Source of the DNA: Rickettsiales bacterium
GTDB taxonomy: Bacteria; Pseudomonadota; Alphaproteobacteria; TMED127
Length of the DNA stretch: 13,290 nt
Assembly (NCBI GenBank): GCA_002690875.1
Contig: NZGH01000005.1
Coordinates: 1 to 13,290, forward strand
Direction: 5' to 3'
The position numbers and the translations under genes are program-made. Position 1 is the first letter of the stretch. Every line of letters starts with the position of its first letter. The notes under the pieces were generated by a model. That model had not been told where the DNA came from and ran no database searches. It saw only the letters and a program-made list of their open reading frames with translations. Below, one piece after another: positions 1 through 7,188 of the stretch.

Positions 1-21
1 AAAAAAATTAAAAAAAAATGA
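1..21 (+). other. Possible 3' tail of an upstream gene
   Basis: One frame reads Lys-Lys-Ile-Lys-Lys-Lys and then TGA at 19-21, which would suit the lysine-rich end of a gene entering from the left. In many alphaproteobacteria trpA precedes accD, but six codons cannot identify a gene and this may equally be an A-rich spacer. Confidence 0.15.
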
Positions 22-33
22 TAATTTATAATT

Positions 34-873
34 ATGAATTGGATAACAAATTTTGTAAGACCTAAACTTCAGGCCTTCGTAGGAAAAAAAGAAGTTCCTG
101 AAAACCTATGGGAAACCTGTCCAAAATGCTCTCAAATGCTTTTAAAAAGGGAGTTAGAAAATAATCTTTATGTATGTAAACATTGTGATTATCACTTCAG
201 AATTAGTGCAAAAAAGAGATTTGAACTTTTATTTGGTAGTAATTACATTCAAATGGAAACACCGAAAATAAAACCTGATCCTTTAAAATTTAAAGATAGC
301 AAAAAATACGCAGATAGGCTTAAAGACGCTCAAAAAAAAAATAGTACCAATGATTCTGTAATGGTAGCCTCAGGGACATTAGGTTCAGTTAAATTAACAG
401 CGGCTATATTTGATTTTAATTTTCTTGGAGGTTCAATGGGTATGGCTGCTGGTGAAGCTATTATAGCAGCTTGTGAACACTCCTTAAAAAATAAAATGCC
501 TCTAGTAATTTTTAGTTCATCGGGTGGTGCAAGAATGCAGGAAGGAATTTTATCTTTAATGCAAATGCCAAGAACTGTTATAGCTGTTAATTCCCTTGCC
601 AAAAGTAATCTACCCTTTATATCTGTTCTAACAGACCCTACAACTGGCGGAGTTTCAGCGTCATTTGCAATGTTGGGAGATATAATAATTGCTGAAAAAG
701 ACGCAACTATTGGATTTGCTGGAAGCAGAGTTATTGAAGAAACTATCAAAGAAAAACTTCCGCAAAATTTCCAAAAGTCTGAGTATTTAATTGAAAAAGG
801 GATGATCGACATAGTGGTTCACAGAAGAGATCTCAACCAGAAGGTTCTAAACATTTTAGAGTTTTTACTTTAA
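34..873 (+). CDS. accD: Acetyl-CoA carboxylase carboxyltransferase subunit beta
   Basis: AccD pairs with AccA to move the carboxyl group from carboxybiotin to acetyl-CoA, giving malonyl-CoA, the committed step of fatty-acid synthesis in the cytoplasm. The 279-residue product has the N-terminal zinc ribbon of the family (Cys29, Cys32, Cys48, Cys51). The crotonase-fold core follows, with the glycine-rich stretches FLGGSMG, SSSGGARMQEG and DPTTGGVSASFAMLGD that form the acyl-CoA and oxyanion-hole regions. The length is normal and the typical MNWI start supports the ATG at 34. folC starts 14 bases after the stop on the same strand, the accD-folC pairing usual in proteobacteria, so the two are probably co-transcribed. 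No clear Shine-Dalgarno sequence precedes the start. Identification is firm. Confidence 0.97.
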   Translation: MNWITNFVRPKLQAFVGKKEVPENLWETCPKCSQMLLKRELENNLYVCKHCDYHFRISAKKRFELLFGSNYIQMETPKIKPDPLKFKDSKKYADRLKDAQKKNSTNDSVMVASGTLGSVKLTAAIFDFNFLGGSMGMAAGEAIIAACEHSLKNKMPLVIFSSSGGARMQEGILSLMQMPRTVIAVNSLAKSNLPFISVLTDPTTGGVSASFAMLGDIIIAEKDATIGFAGSRVIEETIKEKLPQNFQKSEYLIEKGMIDIVVHRRDLNQKVLNILEFLL

Positions 874-887
874 TCTAAGTTCATAAA

Positions 888-2189
888 GTGAATAAATCGA
901 GTAATATACTTAAAAGATTAGAACTTCTTCATCCGAAAAAAATTGATTTATCTTTAGATAGACTTAGAAAGCTTCTTAGAAAATTAGATAACCCTCATCT
1001 AAAATTACCTCCCGTAATCCATGTTGCAGGAACAAATGGTAAAGGTTCAGTAATTTCATATTTACGTTCGATATACGAAAAAAATGGGAAAAAGGTTCAT
1101 ACTTACACATCTCCTCATCTAATAAGATTTAATGAAAGAATAAGGATTAATTCTACTTTAGTGAATAATAAATACTTAAGTTCACTTCTTGAGGAGTGTG
1201 AGGATAAAAATAATGGACAGTCTATTACTTTTTTTGAGATTACTACTGCGGCTGCATTTCTTGCTTTTTCAAGAATTGATTCTGACCTCGTCTTATTAGA
1301 AACCGGTTTAGGAGGAAAATATGATGCCACTAATATAATAGAAAACTCATTATGTTCAATATTAACGCCAATTTCGATGGATCATATGAATTTTTTAGGG
1401 ACAAATTTACTTAAAATTGCGAATGAAAAAGTTGGAATTCTTAAAAAAAAATCAATTATCGTATTATCAAAACAAAAAAAATCTATTCGCCAATTTATTA
1501 GAAATGAAGCTAAAAAAAAAAAAGCTTCCCTATTTGAAGAAGGAATTAACTGGAAAATAGTTAAAATACTTAAAAATAGTTTTATATTAAATTTTTGTGG
1601 CAGTAATTATGAATTTAAAAGACCAAGCCTTCATGGAAACCATCAAATTGAGAATGCATCTACTGCCTTAGCAAGCGTGCTAGCTATAAAAAAATTTAAA
1701 CTAGATATGAATAAGATAAATCAAGGAGTAAAAAGTACAATGTGGCCAGGTAGAATGCAAAATTTAAATAACGGAAAGTTAAAAAAAATCGTAGGGAAAA
1801 ATTTTGACATTTGGTTAGATGGTGGGCATAACGTACATGCAAGTGAGGTTTTATTTACAGAAATTAATAAATGGAAAAATTCAAAAATAGTTCTAATTTT
1901 AGGTATGGTTTCTGGAAAAGATCCGGTAAAGTTTTTAAAAAACATTGTTAATAAAATATCGCTTCTTATTTTACTTCCAATTGATGATCATCAGTATATA
2001 CAACCTTATGTAATTAAAGAAAGTTTGAATAAAAGTCTTAAGGGTTTTTCTGCAATTGAAACATGCGTGAATCTTGATGAGGCTCTCAGATTAATTTTAA
2101 GTAGGTTTAAAAAAGGAAAAATTTTAGTTTGTGGGTCCTTATATCTTGCGGGACAGGTTTTGAAAAATGATGGGTTTAAAATAAGCTAG
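888..2189 (+). CDS. folC: Bifunctional dihydrofolate/folylpolyglutamate synthase
   Basis: FolC adds glutamate to dihydropteroate to make dihydrofolate and then lengthens the polyglutamate tail of folates, using ATP in the cytoplasm. The 433-residue protein belongs to the Mur-ligase superfamily. The ATP-binding loop HVAGTNGKGS lies at about 45-54, followed by the folate-binding region with TSPHLIRFNERI. The central block contains LVLLETGLGGKYDATN and ISMDHMNFLG, and the C-terminal Mur-ligase domain has WPGRMQ and DGGHN. The start codon is GTG at 888; no better start lies between it and the accD stop. An A12 tract at 1512-1523 encodes consecutive lysines and keeps the frame. folC ends two bases short of the end of trxA, which is on the opposite strand, and I see no hairpin terminator between them. 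Confidence 0.95.
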   Translation: MNKSSNILKRLELLHPKKIDLSLDRLRKLLRKLDNPHLKLPPVIHVAGTNGKGSVISYLRSIYEKNGKKVHTYTSPHLIRFNERIRINSTLVNNKYLSSLLEECEDKNNGQSITFFEITTAAAFLAFSRIDSDLVLLETGLGGKYDATNIIENSLCSILTPISMDHMNFLGTNLLKIANEKVGILKKKSIIVLSKQKKSIRQFIRNEAKKKKASLFEEGINWKIVKILKNSFILNFCGSNYEFKRPSLHGNHQIENASTALASVLAIKKFKLDMNKINQGVKSTMWPGRMQNLNNGKLKKIVGKNFDIWLDGGHNVHASEVLFTEINKWKNSKIVLILGMVSGKDPVKFLKNIVNKISLLILLPIDDHQYIQPYVIKESLNKSLKGFSAIETCVNLDEALRLILSRFKKGKILVCGSLYLAGQVLKNDGFKIS

Positions 2190-2191
2190 AA

Positions 2192-2515
2192 CTAAATCTT
2201 TGAATCTAACCACTCTACTAGGTCACCTTTAGGCAAGAGTCCCACTTTCGTATCAATCAATTCTCCTTCTTTAAACAGAAGTAAAGTAGGAATGCTTCTT
2301 ATTGAATATTTCATTGCTAAATCTTGATTTTCATCAAGGTTTACTTTTACAACTTGTAACTTATCTTTTAGATCATCTGAAATTTCTTCAAGGATCGGTC
2401 CTAGCATTTTACAGGGGCCGCACCATTCAGCCCAAAAATCAACAAGAACTGGAACATTACTACTTGAAATTTCTTTATCAAAATTATCAAGACTTAAATT
2501 TTTAATATCTGTCAT
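2192..2515 (-). CDS. trxA: Thioredoxin 1
   Basis: This is a 107-residue cytoplasmic thioredoxin that reduces protein disulfides and supplies electrons to enzymes such as ribonucleotide reductase and peroxiredoxins. The active site WCGPC lies at residues 31-35 after FWAE, and the cis-proline region IRSIPTLLLF follows, all typical of the fold at the normal length. The start is supported by a good ribosome-binding site (GGAGT at 2522-2526). It is the last gene of the leftward tsaE-amgK-murU-sbcB-trxA group, 18 bases after the sbcB stop, and converges on folC. There is no signal peptide. Confidence 0.96.
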   Translation of the reverse strand: MTDIKNLSLDNFDKEISSSNVPVLVDFWAEWCGPCKMLGPILEEISDDLKDKLQVVKVNLDENQDLAMKYSIRSIPTLLLFKEGELIDTKVGLLPKGDLVEWLDSKI

Positions 2516-2521
2516 AATTTT

Positions 2522-2526
2522 ACTCC
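2522..2526 (-). promoter_or_regulatory. Shine-Dalgarno sequence of trxA
   Basis: GGAGT on the minus strand lies six bases upstream of the trxA ATG (2515), at an ordinary spacing. It is one of the few clear ribosome-binding sites in the window; most genes here start by overlap with the previous gene. Confidence 0.6.
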
Positions 2527-2533
2527 ATAGAAT

Positions 2534-4003
2534 TTATCCAAATAATTTTTTTGACAAATTAGAATCAAATCTCATTGGCTTTGGATTATGTTGTTTATAA
2601 TAATCATTTAAAAAATTTATGTAAATATTATATTGATTTAATTGAGTAGATAAGCTTATATTGTTACCTTCCTCCTCGATCTCCAAACTTATTGTATCAG
2701 CCTCTTCCATTGCACCAGGAAGTGTCAAAAAACTTTTTTTTTCTAGTGAGAAAATTCTTTCAGAAACTTTTTTATGCAAATGTCTAAAAACTTTTTTTGG
2801 GAGTGATTCAGGAAAATTTCTGAAGATATGTTTAGCGGCAAAAAATCTTAGTCTAGGGTCTTTAAATTTTTCAGCAAAGTTCCATTTTGAATCCCAAGGT
2901 TCACTATGAAAGTGTTTCATTAGTAATGAATCATTATAATTTAAATTTTGTGAATATATCGTACTTTCTTCTAATTGAATCTCCTGACTTTGATTATCTA
3001 AATACTCCATGGATTCCCTTTGAAGAATATTTTCTAAATTTTTCAAAAAATTTTTATCATCAAGTTGACTACATTTGTGACTAATTTCATCATTAGTTAA
3101 ATTAGAATAAGGTTTAAATTTTAGTGCATATGATTTATCTAAAACGTTAGGTTGCTTATTTAATTTTATTTTTCTAAAGAAACTCTTCTTTTTATATTCT
3201 TCTCTCAATTCTGACTCAGATAATTTAACTATTTCATCAACCTCATATTTCAAGTCAAAGCCGATAAACTGGTTTTTATAAGATGGATGCTTAATCAGTT
3301 TTTTAACAAGATATATTTTGTGATTATTAAACAAATAATTATGTAATGTAAACAAGTCATTCTGGTGAATACTTTCCTCAACATTTTTCGATGAAGAATT
3401 ATTAAAAAATATTCTAAATAAATCACTTCTTTTTTTTTTAAGTAAACACATTAGTTGCATTGTAACTTCGACATCTGCAATTGCCTCATGTGAATTTGAC
3501 GAATCAAAGTTATTGGCTTTTGCTAACCTCTCTAGTTTAAATGATAGTTTCCCTTCTTCGTTTCTAGGTACTTTTACACTATTCTTATCAAGGGCATGAA
3601 CCATAGTCACAAAATTAAGTGCATCTCCTCTTGTATTTCCCTTGGTATTGGATATGTAAGGAAAAAAAAAGTGTTCCCACAATAATTGTCTGAGGAACTC
3701 TTCATCAAAGTTAATTGAATTGAAACCAATAAAAAAACATTTCTCATATTTTGACAAAAATTTTTCAATTGCAAGAGTCATTTGATAAGTAGTCAAATCT
3801 TCTGACAAGACTTGAGACATTGTCAGTCTATTTACTCTTAGAGCTTGGATAGAAGGGATTATATCGGGATTAAGTCTTGATTTAATATTTAATCTGTCTA
3901 TTTCTTTAAAATAACTATCATAGACAATAAATCCTGCCTGTAAAATTTGATCAAATCGTGCTGACCTTCCTGTTGTTTCAAAATCAAAAACTATAAAATT
4001 CAT
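2534..4003 (-). CDS. sbcB: Exodeoxyribonuclease I (SbcB family)
   Basis: Exonuclease I digests single-stranded DNA from the 3' end and acts in recombination and mismatch repair. The 489-residue protein is close to the E. coli enzyme in length (about 475). It starts with the DEDDh exonuclease domain: Exo I motif FDFETTG with Asp7 and Glu9, Exo II motif FNSINFDEEFLR with Asp100, and Exo III motif HEAIAD with His172 and Asp177. The pair LNPDIIPSIQALRVNRL also matches the family. The C-terminal half includes LRFFAAKHIFRNFPESL, as in the ExoI C-terminal domain, which separates it from shorter DnaQ-type proofreaders. Its ATG overlaps the murU TGA by four bases, so it is probably translationally coupled. 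I recall addB-addA at this position in many alphaproteobacteria, which makes sbcB here unusual. Confidence 0.9.
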   Translation of the reverse strand: MNFIVFDFETTGRSARFDQILQAGFIVYDSYFKEIDRLNIKSRLNPDIIPSIQALRVNRLTMSQVLSEDLTTYQMTLAIEKFLSKYEKCFFIGFNSINFDEEFLRQLLWEHFFFPYISNTKGNTRGDALNFVTMVHALDKNSVKVPRNEEGKLSFKLERLAKANNFDSSNSHEAIADVEVTMQLMCLLKKKRSDLFRIFFNNSSSKNVEESIHQNDLFTLHNYLFNNHKIYLVKKLIKHPSYKNQFIGFDLKYEVDEIVKLSESELREEYKKKSFFRKIKLNKQPNVLDKSYALKFKPYSNLTNDEISHKCSQLDDKNFLKNLENILQRESMEYLDNQSQEIQLEESTIYSQNLNYNDSLLMKHFHSEPWDSKWNFAEKFKDPRLRFFAAKHIFRNFPESLPKKVFRHLHKKVSERIFSLEKKSFLTLPGAMEEADTISLEIEEEGNNISLSTQLNQYNIYINFLNDYYKQHNPKPMRFDSNLSKKLFG

Positions 4004-4718
4004 ATCTGTAGATTATTTATATTTTTTAAATCATCTGGCTCGCTAATATGATACCATTCATTTTTATCATTAATTCCATAAACTTTATTTTTAATATTTG
4101 AAAAAAATATATCCCTCATAGAGAATTTTTTTTCTTTTTTTTTTTTTAGTAATTTGGGTTTTACCAACTGAAGCCCTGAAAAAACGAAATCTTTTTGTGG
4201 TTTTAAACTAATTCTTGAAATCTCTTTTTGAGGTTCATTCAAATTAAAATCTCCTTTCCCTCTATAACCAAAAAATTTTTTTTTTTTATCAAACATAATA
4301 ATAAATCCATTTTTTCATACTTCCAGTTTCTTAAAATATTTTCTATGGGAGATAGAGAGGAAGAGGAGGTTCTCCACAAAACATCTCCATTAATTAAAAC
4401 TTTTGGGCTGTTCAAATTATTAAAATAATCTTTGTTTATTGCATTTAAAAAGCCACCACCCGTATCCAAAATTTTTTCCTCAAAAATAATTTTTACTTTT
4501 TTTGAATAAGGTTTTAATTCATCATAAAATTTCTCTGACAAATGGTGAGTATTAATAACGATATTTTTGAAATTCAAATTTAATAAATCCTCAATAATAT
4601 AACAAATTATTGGTTTACCATTCACTTTCAATAACGGCTTCGGTACTTTCTTGGTGAGTGGATACATTCTTTTACCAAATCCAGCCGCAAAAATCATTGC
4701 TTCGTTAATGTCTGACAT
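4000..4718 (-). CDS. murU: MurNAc-1-phosphate uridylyltransferase (MurU-like), frame broken at a poly-A tract
   Basis: This is a nucleotidyltransferase of the NTP_transferase family that would join MurNAc-1-phosphate and UTP into UDP-MurNAc, the last step of the recycling route that bypasses MurA/MurB. The first frame (4718 to 4239) has the nucleotide-binding signature GFGKRMYPLT (residues 13-22), PKPLL, NTHHL, LDTGGG and the metal-binding NGDVL (110-114). The family's C-terminal part (GDFNL, FVFSGLQLV, KFSMRD, YGINDKNEWYHISEPDDL) lies in another frame, 4296 to 4000. The frames meet at the A12 tract at 4276-4287. Ten or 13 A's would give one protein of 238-239 residues, the normal size. The start overlaps the end of amgK by 14 bases. 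Function is inferred from the AmgK partner; substrates of such small transferases are hard to tell from sequence alone. Confidence 0.82.
4276..4287 (-). repeat. Poly-A tract (A12 on the minus strand) at the murU frame break
   Basis: Twelve consecutive A residues in the coding strand are followed by six T. The upstream frame enters as TTG ATA AAA and continues out of frame, while the conserved C-terminus needs one base more or two fewer. A second tract of 13 at 4135-4147 in the same gene is in frame. Confidence 0.85.
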
Positions 4719-5661
4719 GTTTTAATAAAGGTGATAATAATAAATTAAAATTTTCAAACTCTTTTTTCTGTAAGTTTTTATATAGCATATTTTCTACTCT
4801 TGGAAGATGTTGTAAATATTGATCTTTATTATCTCTTTTAGATAGTCTACAAAATATTCCTAATACTTTCATGTGACGTTGCATAGCAAGTAAGTTATAA
4901 GAAAGTATAAAATCTTCTTTTTTGACTTTTATATTTTCTTTTAAAAAATAATTAACTAACTCTTGTTCTAGTTGCTTTGGAACATCAATTCTTGCATCTT
5001 GCATGAGTGAGACTAGATCGTAAGCACAAGGACCAATAACTGCATCTTGATAATCAATTAGCCCACACCTAATATTTTTAGACTTTACTATATAAAATAG
5101 ATTATCTATATGAAAATCTCTATGAACAAAAACTTGAGGCGTCTTGTCAAGGAGGGAAAAGTAAGATTCAAATAATAAATTAAATTTTTTTTTTAATAAA
5201 TTTGTTTCTTTTCTATTTATATAGTTTAAATACCAATCAAAAAAGAGATTACTTTCTTCTATGAACATTTTTAATGAGTATTTCGGTAAATCTGGGTTCC
5301 TAATTTTTTGTATATCAAAAATTGTATCTACAGCTAATCTATAAATTTTTTTTCTATTTTTTTTAGTTACTATCTCTGCATATTTGGTTGGACCAAAATT
5401 TTCTATAACTAAAATACTTTGCTTGCTAAAGTCATAAATTATTGACGGAACAACAGCAAATTTTTTAAGTATCTTAGTGACTTTAATATAATCTTTTAGA
5501 TTTTTTTCATCATTGTCAAACATAATTACATAATTTTTTTTTGATGAAAAATACTCAAAGTATTTTCTATTAGAGGCGTCACCAGCCAATAATGATATTT
5601 TTTTAAAATCTATTTTATTAGCTTCCAAAGTTTTTTTTATTTTTGATCTAATTTCTTCCAC
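4705..5661 (-). CDS. amgK: Anomeric MurNAc/GlcNAc kinase (AmgK-like phosphotransferase)
   Basis: AmgK phosphorylates MurNAc (and GlcNAc) at the anomeric carbon, giving the substrate of MurU. The 318-residue protein has an aminoglycoside-phosphotransferase/choline-kinase fold. LLAGDASNRKYF (24-35) is the N-terminal motif of this subfamily, the catalytic loop is HRDFHIDN (180-187), and the metal-binding DYQDA starts at Asp203, followed by GPCAYDLVSLMQDARID. The start is GTG at 5661, with AAAGAG five bases upstream inside the end of tsaE. The tsaE and amgK reading frames overlap by 25 bases, and the murU start overlaps the amgK end. The tsaE-amgK-murU order is widespread in proteobacteria. A T10 tract (5185-5194) stays in frame. 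Assignment as a sugar kinase rests on the motif pattern plus the MurU neighbour. Confidence 0.88.
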   Translation of the reverse strand: MEEIRSKIKKTLEANKIDFKKISLLAGDASNRKYFEYFSSKKNYVIMFDNDEKNLKDYIKVTKILKKFAVVPSIIYDFSKQSILVIENFGPTKYAEIVTKKNRKKIYRLAVDTIFDIQKIRNPDLPKYSLKMFIEESNLFFDWYLNYINRKETNLLKKKFNLLFESYFSLLDKTPQVFVHRDFHIDNLFYIVKSKNIRCGLIDYQDAVIGPCAYDLVSLMQDARIDVPKQLEQELVNYFLKENIKVKKEDFILSYNLLAMQRHMKVLGIFCRLSKRDNKDQYLQHLPRVENMLYKNLQKKEFENFNLLLSPLLKHVRH

Positions 5662-6114
5662 AGCTTCTCTTTAATACTTTGTAAAGTTCCAAATAATTTT
5701 ATTCTCACATCTCTTGCATTATTTTTTTCATCTTCAAAAAATATTTCTATTCTATCTTTGGGAAAGTAGTCTGAAAAAATATCAGGCCATTCAACAATTA
5801 CACAATTACCAACGGCTGAATCAAAATCAAGATTAAAAAATTCTTTTTTTTTTTCTATTCTGTATAAATCATAGTGCCATATATTAATTGTTTTGAGATC
5901 ATAAATCTGAACTATTGGAAATGTTGGGCTTGGTACTTTAATTTTTTTTTTTTGAAAATTGATTAATTAAAAACCTTGCAAACGTTGTTTTACCTGAACC
6001 AATATCTCCACTCAAGCACATAAAAAAAGGAGCTGAGAGAAATTTAGAAACTTTCTGAGCCAAAATTTTTGTTTCATTTAAATTTTTAATTCTAATATAT
6101 AATTCAGGTGTCAT
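5637..6114 (-). CDS. tsaE: tRNA t6A biosynthesis ATPase TsaE, frame broken at a poly-A tract
   Basis: TsaE is the ATPase that works with TsaB and TsaD to put threonylcarbamoyl on A37 of ANN-decoding tRNAs. Reading from ATG at 6114 gives MTPELYIRIKN and then the P-loop LSGDIGSGKTTFARFL, but the frame meets TAA just after the A12 tract at 5942-5953. With one A fewer, the reading continues with VPSPTFPIVQIYD (the family's SPTF motif), WHYDLYRI, and CVIVEWPDIF (the conserved EWP/EWG region), ending at TAA 5637-5639. The repaired protein is 158 residues, the usual TsaE size. The function is generally essential in bacteria, so a dead gene would be surprising unless a second copy exists. It is the first gene of the leftward operon and overlaps amgK. 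Confidence 0.88.
5942..5953 (-). repeat. Poly-A tract (A12 on the minus strand) at the tsaE frame break
   Basis: Twelve A residues lie in the coding strand between the P-loop and the SPTF motif of TsaE. Eleven would keep the frame (TCA, three AAA codons, ATT); twelve leads to AAT TAA. A second tract of 11 in the same gene (5844-5854) is in frame. Confidence 0.85.
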
Positions 6115-6120
6115 TTTTTT

Positions 6121-6151
6121 TTGGAAATAAATTATTATCTTAACTTATACT
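6121..6151 (+). promoter_or_regulatory. Candidate promoter of the ferredoxin-NADP reductase gene
   Basis: TTGGAA (6121-6126) and TATACT (6146-6151) are separated by 19 bases, and the expected start point would be near 6158, about 18 bases before the ATG at 6176. The -10 match is good, while the spacer is longer than ideal. It overlaps the oppositely oriented tsaE promoter, so the two could compete. Confidence 0.35.
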
Positions 6152-6162
6152 ATTGTATTCAA
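6134..6162 (-). promoter_or_regulatory. Candidate sigma-70-type promoter of the tsaE operon
   Basis: On the minus strand TTGAAT (6162-6157) is followed after 17 bases by GATAAT (6139-6134). That is four and five matches to the -35 and -10 consensus at ideal spacing. Transcription would begin near 6127, leaving a leader of only about 13 bases before the tsaE ATG at 6114. AT-rich DNA gives chance matches, so this is moderately supported. Confidence 0.45.
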
Positions 6163-6171
6163 TATATTGAA
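6158..6171. promoter_or_regulatory. 14-bp perfect palindrome, possible operator
   Basis: TTCAATATATTGAA reads the same on both strands. It overlaps the likely -35 element of the tsaE promoter and the expected transcription start of the reductase, a position from which a dimeric regulator could control both. Palindromes of this length are expected about once or twice by chance in 13 kb of such AT-rich DNA, so only its location makes it notable. Confidence 0.3.
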
Positions 6172-6175
6172 CGAA

Positions 6176-7184
6176 ATGAAAAAAATTAATACTGATGTTT
6201 TAATAGTTGGTGCTGGTCCAGTTGGTTTATTTTCAGTTTTTGAATTAGGTCAACTAGGAATTAAATCCTGTGTCGTAGACTGTCTTAACGAAATAGGTGG
6301 ACAATGCTCAGCACTTTACCCTGAGAAGCCTATTTATGATATCCCTGCTTATCCAGTTATCAATGCTCAAGAATTAATTTTAAATTTAAATAAACAAATA
6401 AAACCATTTAACCCTAGTGTTCTTCTAAGTCAGCAAGTTGAAAAAATTATTGACCTTGATAACTCATTCAAAGTATTCACTTCTAGTAATACTGAAATAT
6501 CTACAAAGTGTATATTCATTGCCGCCGGAAATGGTGCATTTGGACCAAACAAACCTCCAATAAGAAATATTGAGAAATTTGAAAATAAATCAGTCTTTTA
6601 CAGTATCAAAAATAAATCAATTTTTGACAATAAAACAGTTGCTATTGCTGGTGGCGGTGACTCAGCAGTCGACTGGGCAATTGAGCTATCCAAGAATGCA
6701 AAAAAAATATTTTTCATTCACAGAAGGCAAAAACTTAGAGCTTCTCCTAAAAACGTTGAAGTACTTAAAAATTTGGAAAAAAAAAAATGTTGAATTTATT
6801 ATTCCTTTTCAATTAGATTCAATTAATGGAACAAACGGAATAATTTCTGAATTAACTTTAAAAGACTTAGACAATAATATTAAAAAAATTAATACAGACT
6901 TTTTTCTTCCTTTTTTTGGACTCTCAAATGATTTGGGTCCAATTAAAAACTGGGAATTAGAAATAGAGAAAAATATTTTAAAAGTAGATCAGGCCACATG
7001 CAAAACTTCTAAAGATAGAATATATGCAATTGGTGATATTTGTACTTATGCTGGAAAACTTAAACTTATTCTGACCGGTTTTTCTGAAGCTGCCATAGCA
7101 GCTCACGATTGTTACAAAACCATATATCCGGAAAAAGTTTTACATTTCGAGTATTCAACAACAAAAGGAATTAATAAAATTTAG
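6176..7184 (+). CDS. Thioredoxin-reductase-like ferredoxin/flavodoxin-NADP(+) reductase, frame broken at a poly-A tract
   Basis: This FAD enzyme of the YumC-type class passes electrons between NADPH and ferredoxin or flavodoxin. The N-terminal FAD loop VGAGPVG (about 11-17) and the IGGQCSALYPEKPIYDIPAYP block are diagnostic of this group. The NADP domain carries AGGGDSAVDWA (158-168), where thioredoxin reductase would have CxxC upstream, and HRR (182-184) for the NADPH phosphate. The C-terminal FAD motif YAIGDICTY and ILTGFSEAAIAAHDCY lie in a second frame. The frames meet at A11 (6777-6787); ten A's restore a 335-residue protein, the normal size. I prefer the ATG at 6176 over a TTG at 6167 in the same frame, because MKKINTDVLIVG matches the family start. 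The gene is divergent from tsaE and its stop lies four bases from that of ahcY. Confidence 0.88.
6777..6787 (+). repeat. Poly-A tract (A11) at the reductase frame break
   Basis: Eleven A residues lead the upstream frame into TGT TGA at 6788-6793. Removing one A joins it to AAT GTT GAA TTT, which encodes NVEF at the expected place in the NADP-binding domain. The break is about residue 203 of 335. Confidence 0.85.
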
Positions 7185-7188
7185 ATAT

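Noticed and set aside
27..32. TATAAT just before accD
   Set aside because: It ends one base before the accD ATG, so transcription from it would begin inside the coding region and could not serve the accepted start.
330..812. 160-codon open frame on the minus strand inside accD
   Set aside because: It lies wholly within the antisense of a firmly identified gene, shows no family motifs, and low-GC coding DNA often leaves such frames open.
2186..2195. Terminator between convergent folC and trxA
   Set aside because: Only two bases separate the stops and no stem with U-tract is seen on either strand.
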